From positions 33,455-97,454 of the forward strand of contig JAFDVR010000013.1 in assembly GCA_018268855.1 (NCBI GenBank): a DNA stretch of 64,000 bases. Reading direction: 5' to 3'. Positions 19,413 to 28,919 of this stretch are shown piece after piece; within the stretch, counting starts at the first letter, position 1, and each line of letters opens with the position of its first letter. Source of the stretch: Acidobacteriota bacterium. Its GTDB lineage: Bacteria > Acidobacteriota > Terriglobia > Terriglobales > Acidobacteriaceae. Under the pieces are notes generated by a model. The model saw only the letters and a program-made list of their open reading frames with translations, did no database searches and was not told the DNA's origin. Position numbers and translations under genes: made by a program.

Positions 19413-20739
19413 AGCGTTCCAGTTGGGCCTGGAGTTGTTCGAGAGTTTTGCCCTTTGTTTCTGGGTAGATCAATAGAACGACGATGAACTGCAGCGCGGT
19501 CATGGCAGCGAAGAAGTAGAACGGCATGGCCTGCGAAAAGTTCTTCACCACGAGCGGGAAGAGCAGAGCGATGATGGCGTTCATGATCCAGTGCGAGCCA
19601 CTGCCGAGGCTTTGGCCCTTGGAGCGAACCTGCGTGGGAAAGACCTCTGCGATGTAGACCCAGATGACTGCGCCCTGCGAGAGGGCGAAGAAGCCGATGA
19701 AAGCTACGAGCAGCCAGACGACGTATCCAAGATGTTGGTGCGTGGTGAAGACGTAACCCGTACCGAGGAGGCAGAAGAAGGTACCTACTGCTCCGATGAG
19801 GAGCAGAGTTTTGCGGCCGAGCTTATCAATGAGCGCCATGGCGATGAAGGTGGCTACAAGGTTTGAGAGTCCGATAAAAATGGACTGCGAAAAGGTGGAC
19901 ATGCGGCTCATGCCTGCGAAGGCAAAGATATCGTTTGCGTAATAGAGGATGGCGTTGATGCCGGAGAGTTGATTAAAGAAGCCGATGGAAACAGCGAGAA
20001 AGATCGGCAGCCGCAGTGATTTCTGGAAGAGCGGCACACTCTTCTCATGCTCTTCGCGATGGAGCGAGGCACGAATGGCGGTTAGTTCTGCTACAGGATC
20101 TTCCGAACCCATATCGCGCAAAACAGCGAGCGCATCCTCATGGCTGTTCTGCGTAATGAGAAAGCGCGAACTCTGCGGGATGGTGAAGAGTGTCATGAGG
20201 AAGAGCACGGCGGGAAGACCGGCGATGCCGAGCTGCCAGCGCCATTCCGTTGCGCCCAGGCCCAGGCTGGCGATGTACCAGTTGCTGATATACGCGATGA
20301 GAATGCCGATGACGATGTTGATCTGGAAGGCCCCCACCAGGCGGCCGCGCCAGCTTGCGGGGGCCAGTTCTGCGATGTAGACAGGGCCGAGCACGGAGGA
20401 GCCGCCAATGCCGAGACCCCCGACAAAGCGGAAGACCATGAGCGATGGCCAGCTCCACGCGAAGGCGCATCCGAAGGCAGAAGCAATGTAGAGCAGCGCC
20501 ATGATGCGCAGCGCATTGCGTCCACCCAGTTTTTGGCCGAGTGGACCGGCGATGATGCAGCCAAGCACAGTTCCCCAGAGCGCGATGGAGACGGTGAGGC
20601 CGAGCTGCGAGGCGGAGAGGTGAAAGACCTCAGTAAGTGAGTGCGTGGTGCCAGAGATGACAACGGTATCGAAGCCGAAGAGAAAGCCGCCGAGCGCACC
20701 GACGATGGTGCTTCTGAGCAGTTTTGAGGTGATGCGCAT
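19411..20739 (-). CDS. Sugar porter family MFS transporter
   Basis: 442 residues, twelve predicted membrane helices. Sugar-porter signatures are present: GFDTVVISG in helix 1, GRRNAL-like GGRNALR after helix 2, RFVGGLGIGGSSVLGPVYIAELAPASWRG, the QLSGINAILYYANDIF motif in helix 7, DKLGRKTLLLIG and the C-terminal PETKGKTLEQL. It would bring a monosaccharide across the inner membrane, probably with protons. I place the start at ATG 20739; in-frame codons upstream lack membrane or conserved features. Confidence 0.9.
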   Translation of the reverse strand: MRITSKLLRSTIVGALGGFLFGFDTVVISGTTHSLTEVFHLSASQLGLTVSIALWGTVLGCIIAGPLGQKLGGRNALRIMALLYIASAFGCAFAWSWPSLMVFRFVGGLGIGGSSVLGPVYIAELAPASWRGRLVGAFQINIVIGILIAYISNWYIASLGLGATEWRWQLGIAGLPAVLFLMTLFTIPQSSRFLITQNSHEDALAVLRDMGSEDPVAELTAIRASLHREEHEKSVPLFQKSLRLPIFLAVSIGFFNQLSGINAILYYANDIFAFAGMSRMSTFSQSIFIGLSNLVATFIAMALIDKLGRKTLLLIGAVGTFFCLLGTGYVFTTHQHLGYVVWLLVAFIGFFALSQGAVIWVYIAEVFPTQVRSKGQSLGSGSHWIMNAIIALLFPLVVKNFSQAMPFYFFAAMTALQFIVVLLIYPETKGKTLEQLQAQLER

Positions 20740-20970
20740 GTGTACTGTCTCCACTACGGAGGCCGTTTGATTGGGCGATGTCCGAGAACCGCAGTGTAGT
20801 GGTTGCATGGTTCGTTTGGCGAGAAGAATTCTTATAGGCGAAACAGAAGCGGGAATTTCTGCAGCAGCGAAACTTTAGCGAGGTTTGAACGCGAGGCAAC
20901 GACGTGCGCGCGCAGGGCGCATCCAAGCGTAGAGAACGTGGTTCGTGAAACTCTCGACCGCAGTATTGAG

Positions 20971-22848
20971 GTGAATAGTTTGCCAGATCCAAAGACTGAG
21001 TTGATGCTGGAGCCTGATGCAGAGACGTCTGCCCGTAGTCCTGAACATCCTCGTCCGCAGATGCGCCGCGAAAAATGGTCTTCCCTGGATGGGCAATGGG
21101 ATTTCTCGTTTGATCCCAAAGCCGTGCACACGCTTCCGCGCCATGTGGATTGGGACCGCACTATCACTGTTCCGTTTGCGCCTGAAACGGAGGCGAGCGG
21201 CATCCATGAGACAGGGTTCTATTCGGCTGTCTGGTACCGGAAATCGTTTGAGACACCCGATCTTGGCCCCGATGAGTTGCTTATGCTCTGTTTCGAGGCG
21301 GTAGATTATCGTGCGACCGTGTGGGTGAATGGCGTAAAGATGTGCACGCACGAGGGAGGCTATACGCCGTTCAGCATAGACATTACGCGGTCGCTACTGC
21401 CCGGCGGACCGCAGGAAGTTGTGGTGCGGGCGGAGGACGATCCTGCCGATCTATCGAAACCTCGTGGCAAACAAGACTGGAAGCTGGAACCACACTCGAT
21501 CTGGTATCCGCGCACGACGGGCATTTGGCAGAGTGTGTGGATGGAGGTGCGTCCGGCAACACATATCACTTCGTTGCAATGGTCATCGAGTCTTGACCGG
21601 TGGGAGATTGGGATTGATGCAACAGTTGTCTCCAAGCCTGATGAGAAGCTGCGCATCTTTGTACGGTTGCAGGCGGGTGAACAGCTTCTGGCGGCGGACA
21701 GCTATGAGGTGATTGCGGGTGAAGCAAACCGCAAGATTGCGCTCTCCGATCCTGGTATCGACGATTTTCGCAATGGTCTGTTGTGGAGCCCGTCTTCGCC
21801 GACGCTGATCGATGCGCAGGTGGAGTTGCGCGATGCAGATGGAAAGGTGATTGACGCAGTGCAGAGTTATTGCGCGATCAGGTCAGTTGCGATTCAGGGA
21901 GACCGTTTTGTATTGAACGGACGTCCCTTGATCCTTCGTCTCGTGCTGGACCAGGGATATTGGCCGCAAAGTGGAACAACCGCGCCGAGCGATGATGCCC
22001 TGTTGCGCGATGTGTTGCTGGTTAAGCGGCTGGGCTTCAATGGCGTTCGCAAACATCAGAAAATTGAGAGCGCGCGTTTTCTATATTGGGCGGACAAGGT
22101 AGGTCTGCTGGTTTGGGAAGAGATGCCGAGCGCATACCGGTATACGACAAAATCCATTCATCGCCTGACGAAAGAATGGTTCGATGTGATTCAGCGCGAC
22201 CGGAGCCATCCGTGCATTATCGCGTGGGTCCCGTTCAATGAATCGTGGGGCGTGCCCGATCTGCCGGAGAGCCCGTCGCAGCGCCATTATGTGCAGGCGC
22301 TGTATCACATGACGAAGGCGCTGGACCCGACGCGGCCTGTCGTGGGTAATGATGGGTGGGAGAGTGTTGCGACAGACATTATCGGTATTCACGACTATGA
22401 CGATCAGCCCAGCCGTATTGGAAAACGCTACGGTATCGATGAGATTGAGGGGCATCTGTTCAAGCGTGAGCGGCCTGGCGGACGCATGTTGTTTGTAAGT
22501 GAGGACAGGGCGTGGAGCAGGCCGATTGTGCTGACGGAGTTTGGCGGCATTTCGTATAACAAAGACCGCGCAGATGCGTGGGGATATTCCACGACGGATT
22601 CATCGCAACAACTGCTGGACCGTTATAAAGCGTTGCTGGAAACAGTGCGGTGCTTACCGGCACTGGCCGGATTTTGTTACACACAGTTTACGGACACCTA
22701 TCAGGAGACGAACGGATTGCTGTTTGCCGATCGAACCCCGAAGGCGCCGCTGGATGAAATTGCGCTGGCGACGACAGGTGCGGTGTCTGACTACGATGTG
22801 GTGGCGGATACGATCTGGCGAGAGCACACGATGGCGCGGCAGAGCTAA
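20971..22848 (+). CDS. Glycoside hydrolase family 2 protein
   Basis: About 625 residues, cytoplasmic by appearance since no signal peptide is visible. Domains in order: N-terminal sugar-binding jelly roll (SLDGQWDFSFDPKA, VWVNGVKMCTHEGGYTPFSIDIT), an immunoglobulin-like domain, and a TIM barrel from about residue 300. The barrel has the acid/base Glu in FNESWG and the nucleophile in LTEFGG. It resembles beta-galactosidase, beta-glucuronidase and related enzymes; substrate unknown. The start is unsure: GTG 20971 or ATG 21004 are both reasonable; the frame opens further upstream to 20803. Its stop overlaps that of the convergent GH1-like gene. Confidence 0.88.
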   Translation: MNSLPDPKTELMLEPDAETSARSPEHPRPQMRREKWSSLDGQWDFSFDPKAVHTLPRHVDWDRTITVPFAPETEASGIHETGFYSAVWYRKSFETPDLGPDELLMLCFEAVDYRATVWVNGVKMCTHEGGYTPFSIDITRSLLPGGPQEVVVRAEDDPADLSKPRGKQDWKLEPHSIWYPRTTGIWQSVWMEVRPATHITSLQWSSSLDRWEIGIDATVVSKPDEKLRIFVRLQAGEQLLAADSYEVIAGEANRKIALSDPGIDDFRNGLLWSPSSPTLIDAQVELRDADGKVIDAVQSYCAIRSVAIQGDRFVLNGRPLILRLVLDQGYWPQSGTTAPSDDALLRDVLLVKRLGFNGVRKHQKIESARFLYWADKVGLLVWEEMPSAYRYTTKSIHRLTKEWFDVIQRDRSHPCIIAWVPFNESWGVPDLPESPSQRHYVQALYHMTKALDPTRPVVGNDGWESVATDIIGIHDYDDQPSRIGKRYGIDEIEGHLFKRERPGGRMLFVSEDRAWSRPIVLTEFGGISYNKDRADAWGYSTTDSSQQLLDRYKALLETVRCLPALAGFCYTQFTDTYQETNGLLFADRTPKAPLDEIALATTGAVSDYDVVADTIWREHTMARQS

Positions 22849-24170
22849 GCGGCGAGACGTTCTGCGTGGGCCTGCTGTGCGTAAGACCATAAGCGGCTGT
22901 CGTGTCTCCACCAGCCTTTTTCACTGAGGGCGGGGTGTTGCGGCGGTTGGCCAGCGGCCATTTGCGCAACTACTTTTGCCAACGCTGTGGGAACGGGAGA
23001 ACCATGCCGAACGCTGAAGACCCCAGGTTCGTAGTGGCCGTTGTCGCAGGTAACAAGGTGGTTCCAGAAGAAGGAGCCGAGTAAGGCCCAGAAGGTAATG
23101 GCTGTGCATGCAGCCCCGTTTTGGCGCGCCTGCTGCGCGCCTTCCCAGGCTTCTGCGGCCCACCGGATCTGATCGTTCACATCACCACCTAGATGCACTT
23201 CAGTGATGGCGACCGGGATATGGTATCTCTCCCAGGCATCCTGAATGATTCCGCCGAAGCCCGTGATGCCGTTGGGGCAGACACGCACCTTTTCGCTGTC
23301 GACGAATGGTCCTTCGGCAGAACGCCGGTCATAAGGATAGATATCGGTGCGGTGATCGAGATAACGATCGCTGGTGAGATAGTAGTTTGCGCCAATCATG
23401 TCCGGCGGACACGGGTTATCGCTGAACCAGAGAATCTCTCGCTCGCGAATGCCGGCTTTTCGCATGTAGTTGAAGAGAGGGTGCTGGCGGTCTACACATC
23501 CGCAGAGAAGATCGAAGGGAAGCCACCGGCGCTCGTTGGAGAGCTCCCATGTGCTGCGCATCTCTTCTGTGCCGGTAATGCGGCCGAGGTCGTCTGTCTG
23601 GATAAGTTTTGCGTCTGGATTGACGCAGCGGACCGCATGCATGCTGAGCACGATCGCTTTGGTCTGATGAAGCAGCGCACGAAGATAGCTTTCCACGGAC
23701 ATGTGGTGTGGATACCAGATGCCGTAGCGTCCGCTGAAACGAGCGGTGGTGTTCGGTTCATTGACCGGCGTGTATGCATCTATCCATGGATAGCGCTGCG
23801 CAAAGGATGCAGCATATTTCGCGAGTTTCGAGGGGAACTCTCTATCCAGCAGACTGGTGTGGCGCGGACCACTGCCGTGATGGATGAGGCCGGCGATGGG
23901 CCGGATGTTCCTCTCTCGCAGACAAGCAAGATGCTGGTCTGTGCATTGCCACGAAGGATCGAGCTCATGCCGTTCCCAGAGCGCACCGAAACGGAGCGTG
24001 CGGATGCCAAGATTAGCGAAGAGTTCGTAATCTTCCGGACGGTGTGCGTGGCCGGAGATCTGCATCTGGTCGAAATAGGTATCTTCGACGCGGTTGCATG
24101 TGTATTCCACACCGCCCCAGATTTCGAGTGGCTGTGCCTGCGCTGGTGAGTTCGCTTGCTTATTACTCAA
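22845..24170 (-). CDS. GH1-like (clan A) glycosidase-type protein
   Basis: 441 residues, no signal peptide. The opening IWGGVEYTCNRVEDTYFDQ and RPEDYELFANLGIRTLRFGALWE match the family-1-like module that in many bacteria is fused to a dTDP-4-dehydrorhamnose-reductase-like domain. YTPVNEPNTTARF supplies the acid/base Glu and ITEVHLGGD the nucleophile region. Here the protein ends after GWWRHDSRLW, just where the reductase half would begin, so it is a free-standing form. It follows glf and a glycosyltransferase in the same direction (23 bases after glf), suggesting a role in a surface polysaccharide. Confidence 0.8.
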   Translation of the reverse strand: MSNKQANSPAQAQPLEIWGGVEYTCNRVEDTYFDQMQISGHAHRPEDYELFANLGIRTLRFGALWERHELDPSWQCTDQHLACLRERNIRPIAGLIHHGSGPRHTSLLDREFPSKLAKYAASFAQRYPWIDAYTPVNEPNTTARFSGRYGIWYPHHMSVESYLRALLHQTKAIVLSMHAVRCVNPDAKLIQTDDLGRITGTEEMRSTWELSNERRWLPFDLLCGCVDRQHPLFNYMRKAGIREREILWFSDNPCPPDMIGANYYLTSDRYLDHRTDIYPYDRRSAEGPFVDSEKVRVCPNGITGFGGIIQDAWERYHIPVAITEVHLGGDVNDQIRWAAEAWEGAQQARQNGAACTAITFWALLGSFFWNHLVTCDNGHYEPGVFSVRHGSPVPTALAKVVAQMAAGQPPQHPALSEKGWWRHDSRLWSYAQQAHAERLAA

Positions 24171-24193
24171 CTTCGCACCTTATGCTCCGATGG

Positions 24194-25384
24194 TTATGCT
24201 GCTGCGCCGTCGTTTTCTTCAAGCGCCTGCACGGTTTCGCTGGTAGACAAAAGAGTGCTGGTAAGATGCACAACCGAAGTTGCAGGGCGGACAGGCTTGC
24301 TCTGCCTCAGCTTTTCCGCCAACGTGAGTGACTGCGCTACGACCTGGTCCATGTTGTAGTACTTGTAAGTCCCTAGGCGTCCTGCAAAGTGGACGTCCGG
24401 CAGCGCCTCCGCGAGCGCTTTGTATTTTGCATAGAGCTCTGCATTTTGCGGCTGCGGTATGGGGTAATACGGATCGCCTTCCGCAGTTGGACATTCGAAG
24501 ACGATGCTGGTCTTTGCGTGTTCCTGACCAGTAAGGTATTTGAACTCTGTAATGCGCGTGTAGGCGTGTTCGTTGGGATAATTGACGACGGCTGCAGGCT
24601 GGTAGACTTCGCGATCATGTGTCTGATGGACGAAATTCAACGAACGGTAAGGCAACTTGCCGTAGCAGTAATCAAAGTACTCATCTACGGGACCGGTGAA
24701 GATGAGTTTACGGAATGAGATTTCGTCCTTGATGTCGTTATAGTCCGTGTTCAGCATGATGCGAATATTCGGATGGTCGAGCATCTTTTCGAACATGCGC
24801 GTGTATCCATGCAGCGGCATCGCTTGAAATTTGTCAGTGAAGTATCGATCGTCCCTTGTGGTCCGGACCGGAACGCGCGCTGCAACAGAAGCATCAAGTT
24901 CGGAAGGGTCGAGGTCCCACTGTTTGCGCGTGTAATTGCGGAAGAACTTTTCGTACAGGTCGCGGCCTACTTTGCTGACAACAACATCTTCAGAGGTGAC
25001 GATTTTTTCGCGAGGCTCGGCGAGAGACTGGAGAAAGCCTTCTACCTGCTGGCAGGTGAGATTGAGGCCGAAGAGTTTGTTCAGCGTGTCCACGTTGATG
25101 GGCATGGGAACAAGCTGCCCGTCTACACTGGTTTGCACGCGGTGTTCGTAAGGCCGCCACTCTGTAAAGCGCGAGAGATATTGGAAGACCTTTTCTGAAT
25201 TCGTGTGGAAGATGTGGGGGCCGTACTTATGCACGAGAATGCCCGCATCGTTATAGAAGTCGTACGCATTACCGCCGATGTGATTGCGGCGATCGACCAC
25301 CAGCACCTTTGAGCCGTGCGAAGCCAGCCTCTCTGCAAGTACACTGCCGGCAAATCCTGCACCAATGATCATGTAATCGAACAT
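24194..25384 (-). CDS. glf: UDP-galactopyranose mutase
   Basis: Flavoenzyme interconverting UDP-galactopyranose and UDP-galactofuranose, the donor for galactofuranose in surface glycans. 396 residues. The dinucleotide-binding start MIIGAGFAGSVLAERLA is followed by VVDRRNHIGGNAYD, and the family motifs HKYGPHIFHT, YTRKQW, and LNTDY with the late TYKYYNMDQVVAQSL segment are all present. Cytoplasmic. Flanked by a glycosyltransferase upstream (20 bases) and the GH1-like protein downstream, a likely three-gene operon. Confidence 0.95.
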   Translation of the reverse strand: MFDYMIIGAGFAGSVLAERLASHGSKVLVVDRRNHIGGNAYDFYNDAGILVHKYGPHIFHTNSEKVFQYLSRFTEWRPYEHRVQTSVDGQLVPMPINVDTLNKLFGLNLTCQQVEGFLQSLAEPREKIVTSEDVVVSKVGRDLYEKFFRNYTRKQWDLDPSELDASVAARVPVRTTRDDRYFTDKFQAMPLHGYTRMFEKMLDHPNIRIMLNTDYNDIKDEISFRKLIFTGPVDEYFDYCYGKLPYRSLNFVHQTHDREVYQPAAVVNYPNEHAYTRITEFKYLTGQEHAKTSIVFECPTAEGDPYYPIPQPQNAELYAKYKALAEALPDVHFAGRLGTYKYYNMDQVVAQSLTLAEKLRQSKPVRPATSVVHLTSTLLSTSETVQALEENDGAAA

Positions 25385-25404
25385 GCGTATGAGCCCCTTT
25401 GTAT

Positions 25405-26565
25405 CTATGAATGCGTTGTAAGTGGAGTTTCCAGTTCTTCAGCCTGCAGGCAACGGACAATTTCGTTCCACATGCCGTGAAAGGTCTTGTCCCAGGAAGT
25501 TTCAGAGAGGAACGTATCGACTGTTTGTTTCCACTGTTCGTTGTTGTTCTGGAGCGCCGCGTCGATAGCGGAAACGAATTCTTCTGGCGTTTCGCCGATC
25601 AGCACCAGACCTTTTTCGCCATAGATATTGACGACATCGCGAATAGGCGTGGAAACCACCGGCTTTCCTGCTGCGAGATATTCCGGCGTTTTGGTGGGGC
25701 TGATGAAACGCGTAGAGGCATTACGCGCAAAGGGCAGCATGGCTACATCCCATGTAGCGAGATACTGCGGCAGTTCGCGATAGCTCTTTTGGCCGAGATA
25801 GTGGATGTTCGCAGCGCGCGGCAGATCTTCTTCACGAATTTTTACCACCGGACCAATCATGATGAAGTGCCAGTCAGGACGCAGAGCAGCTATCTCCCGC
25901 AGAAGATCGCGATCGAGGCGCTCATCCAAAACACCGTAAAAGCCGATGCGAGGATGTGGGATAGCGTTCTGATCTTCAGGCTCGTCCTGTATGGTCCGCG
26001 CGGCACAGAAGTGATTGAAATCGATGCTGCTGGGATAGAGATGCACATTGCCATGCCGCACGCGCTTCGATTCATAGAGGCTCGCACCTCCGGCAAAGAC
26101 GACGTCCGCGTGGTCAAAAAGGCGCTGCTCTTCCGCAATCAGTTCAGGAGGCGCGCCCTGAAATGCAGAGAGTTCATCCATACAGTCATACACCACAATC
26201 TCGGGCAGGAGATGATCGGAGAAGCGCAGTGCCATAGGCGTGTAGTACCACGCGATGAATGAATCCAGCCCCTGCTGCTGTATGTAGTTGTTCAGCAACG
26301 TACGTTGCGCCTCATCTGCATTTGTTCCGTGGGGTATCAGCGGCGTAAGGACGCGCACACCTTCCGTGGCGATCGTTTGCTTCAATTCGGGTTGTTGCAC
26401 ACCGGCAAACACAGGGTCCTCCCAGAGATGAACCTGCGCGAGCGACTGGCAGCGGCTCAACAGATGCTGCGGCCGCTGGTAGACGAAATCCCAACGAAGA
26501 TGGCAAAAACAAAGGACCGAAAGTTTAGGTTGCTGGTTGAAGTTTTCGTGGTTCTTCAGAGCCAT
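25405..26565 (-). CDS. Glycosyltransferase (GT-B fold, GT4-like)
   Basis: 386 residues, cytoplasmic. The N-terminal half begins LSVLCFCHLRWDFVYQRPQHLLSR, a pattern of the RQRPQQL-type glycosyltransferases, and includes YDCMDELSAF. The C-terminal half carries IGFYGVLDERLDRDLL, WHFIMIGPV and the donor-site SPTKTPEYLAAGKPVVSTPI with its Glu. First gene of the glf group. As glf makes UDP-galactofuranose, it may use that or another sugar nucleotide; acceptor unknown. Confidence 0.87.
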   Translation of the reverse strand: MALKNHENFNQQPKLSVLCFCHLRWDFVYQRPQHLLSRCQSLAQVHLWEDPVFAGVQQPELKQTIATEGVRVLTPLIPHGTNADEAQRTLLNNYIQQQGLDSFIAWYYTPMALRFSDHLLPEIVVYDCMDELSAFQGAPPELIAEEQRLFDHADVVFAGGASLYESKRVRHGNVHLYPSSIDFNHFCAARTIQDEPEDQNAIPHPRIGFYGVLDERLDRDLLREIAALRPDWHFIMIGPVVKIREEDLPRAANIHYLGQKSYRELPQYLATWDVAMLPFARNASTRFISPTKTPEYLAAGKPVVSTPIRDVVNIYGEKGLVLIGETPEEFVSAIDAALQNNNEQWKQTVDTFLSETSWDKTFHGMWNEIVRCLQAEELETPLTTHS

Positions 26566-26765
26566 GACCGGTTAGATGCAAGTTGATGAAGGCTGGCTGC
26601 TCAGTGCCACTGCCCATGAGGTGCGCAGGTGCATCCAATGTTGCAGGCTGCACTTGAATTTTTCTGATAGCGCCTGACGCAATCTTTGCATCGAACAAGT
26701 TGCGCCAAGATAACAAGATGAAGTACGGAGAAGCCTGGCTTCTCTGACTCTGGAGTGGATCGAAG

Positions 26766-28901
26766 ATGTCTGTAATACATGAGGGGACGCCGGACCGGCG
26801 CGGCGCGACATGGGATGGCCGCGGAACAAATTTTGCCTTATTTTCTGAACATGCGACCAAGGTAGAAGTGTGCATCTTCGATGCCAGTGGTAAGAAAGAA
26901 GCCGCGCGCTACGAACTGCCCGAATACACCAACCAAATCTGGCACGGATACATTGAAGGCATAACACCAGGTACGATGTATGGCTATCGCGTGTACGGGC
27001 CCTACGAGCCGCAGAACGGCCATCGTTTCAATCCAAATAAGCTGCTGCTCGATCCATATGCCATGGCACATGTGGGGCAACTAGAGTGGAACCCTGCGCT
27101 TTTTGGCTATGTTATGGAGTCGATGGATGCGAACACGTTCGACGAGCGCGACAGTGCTCCCTTTATGCCGAAGTGCACGGTGACTGATCAGGGATTTGAC
27201 TGGGCCGGCCAGCCAGCGCGCATGGAGCATACCCGCGTCTCGTGGGACGACACCATTGTGTATGAACTGCATGTGAAGGGATACACAAAGCTGCATCCTG
27301 AAGTACCAGAAAAGTTCCGTGGGACCTATAAGGGACTCTCCTGCAAGCCTGTTTTGGATTACATCAAATCGCTCGGCGTGACTTCTGTAGAACTGTTGCC
27401 TATTCACATGTTTGTGAATGAGAGCCACTTAGTAGAACGCGGTTTGACGGATTACTGGGGCTACAACTCCATCGGATTTTTTGCTCCCGATCCGAGATAT
27501 GCCGCGAAGCAGGATGATGTTCTGCGGGAATTTAAAGAGATGGTTGCGGCCATCCATAATGCAGGGCTCGAAGTGATTCTGGACGTGGTGTACAACCATA
27601 CGGCAGAAGGCAATGAACTGGGACCTACGCTCTCATTCAAAGGAATTGATAACGCGAGCTATTACCGTCTGCTGCCAGACCAGGCGCACTATTACATCAA
27701 CGACACAGGCACAGGAAACACGCTGAATCTGTCGCACCCCCGGGTGCTGCAGATGGTGACCGATAGTTTGCGTTATTGGGTAGAGCAGACGCATGTGGAT
27801 GGTTTTCGCTTCGATCTGGGAACAGTACTTGCGCGTGAGCCTGGCGGCTTTGATATCAATAGTGGATTTCTGCGGGCTGTATGCCAAGACCCGCTGTTGA
27901 GTTCAGTGAAACTTATCGCGGAACCGTGGGACTGCGGCCCTGGCGGCTATCAGGTTGGAGGTTTTCCTCCCGGATGGGTGGAGTGGAACGATCGCTTCCG
28001 CGATACAGTGCGCGATTTCTGGCGCGGTAAGTGCAAAGCCGCCGATCTCGCAGAACGGCTGACCGCCTCCGGAAAGACCTATAACTTTATGGGACGACGG
28101 CCGTGGAGTTCCGTGAACTTTATTACAGCGCATGATGGGTTCACGCTGCACGATCTGGTGAGTTATAACGACAAGCACAACGAAGCGAATGGCGACGACA
28201 ATCGTGATGGCAGCGATAACAACATGTCGTGGAACTGCGGCGCGGAAGGGGCAACCGAAGACGAAGGTATTTTGGCGTTGCGCATGCGCCAGTCGCGCAA
28301 TTTTCTGGCTACGCTTTTACTTTCGCAGGGAACGCCGATGCTTCTTGCAGGCGACGAATTTGGGCGTACGCAAGGCGGCAATAACAATGCGTACTGCCTC
28401 GACAATGAAATTACATGGGTGGACTGGTCGCTGGCCGAAAACAACAAACATCTTGTGGAGTTTGTGCGGCGCCTGACCGGCTTGCGACACAAATATCCAA
28501 TTTTGCGCCGCAATCTATTTTTGACCGGTGAGTACAACGAAGAGCTTGGCGTAAAGGACGTTACCTGGATCAATGCCAATGGCTCTGAGATGGACACGAA
28601 GGAATGGGACGATGAACATATGCGCTGCTTCGGCATGTTGCTGGATGGGCGCGCGCAAACGACAGGCATCAAGCAACGTGGAAAAGAAGCAACGCTGCTC
28701 CTTGTGATCAACGATCACTTCGATCTGGTGGAGTTTACGTTACCGGAAGCGACAGGCGGACATGAATGGTCACTTCTGGTAGATACAAATCTTGAGACGA
28801 TGCAGGATGCGCCGAAGTTCGAAGTGGGCCAGAAGTATGGTGTGACTGCCCGATCAGTGCTGCTGTTTGTGCTGGAGAAAGATGAGAGCGCCGCTGCTTA
28901 G
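26766..28901 (+). CDS. glgX: Glycogen debranching enzyme (isoamylase type)
   Basis: Hydrolyses alpha-1,6 branches left on glycogen after phosphorylase action. 711 residues. N-terminal CBM48 domain (GATWDGRGTNFALFSEHATKVEV), then a GH13 barrel with the four conserved regions: DVVYNHTAEG, VDGFRFDLGT (nucleophile Asp), LIAEPWDCG (acid Glu) and NFITAHDGFTLHDLVSYNDKHN (transition-state Asp). C-terminal beta domain. Full length. Stands alone between divergent glycosyltransferase and a convergent dehydrogenase, with a hairpin at its 3' end. Confidence 0.95.
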   Translation: MSVIHEGTPDRRGATWDGRGTNFALFSEHATKVEVCIFDASGKKEAARYELPEYTNQIWHGYIEGITPGTMYGYRVYGPYEPQNGHRFNPNKLLLDPYAMAHVGQLEWNPALFGYVMESMDANTFDERDSAPFMPKCTVTDQGFDWAGQPARMEHTRVSWDDTIVYELHVKGYTKLHPEVPEKFRGTYKGLSCKPVLDYIKSLGVTSVELLPIHMFVNESHLVERGLTDYWGYNSIGFFAPDPRYAAKQDDVLREFKEMVAAIHNAGLEVILDVVYNHTAEGNELGPTLSFKGIDNASYYRLLPDQAHYYINDTGTGNTLNLSHPRVLQMVTDSLRYWVEQTHVDGFRFDLGTVLAREPGGFDINSGFLRAVCQDPLLSSVKLIAEPWDCGPGGYQVGGFPPGWVEWNDRFRDTVRDFWRGKCKAADLAERLTASGKTYNFMGRRPWSSVNFITAHDGFTLHDLVSYNDKHNEANGDDNRDGSDNNMSWNCGAEGATEDEGILALRMRQSRNFLATLLLSQGTPMLLAGDEFGRTQGGNNNAYCLDNEITWVDWSLAENNKHLVEFVRRLTGLRHKYPILRRNLFLTGEYNEELGVKDVTWINANGSEMDTKEWDDEHMRCFGMLLDGRAQTTGIKQRGKEATLLLVINDHFDLVEFTLPEATGGHEWSLLVDTNLETMQDAPKFEVGQKYGVTARSVLLFVLEKDESAAA

Positions 28902-28918
28902 AGGCGCTCTCATTTGCT
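28884..28918. terminator. Hairpin at the end of glgX, bidirectional
   Basis: GAGAGCGCC (28884-28892) pairs with GGCGCTCTC (28903-28911), 10-base loop, followed by ATTTGCT. It overlaps the last codons of glgX and lies between two convergent genes. Confidence 0.6.
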
Positions 28919-28919
28919 A

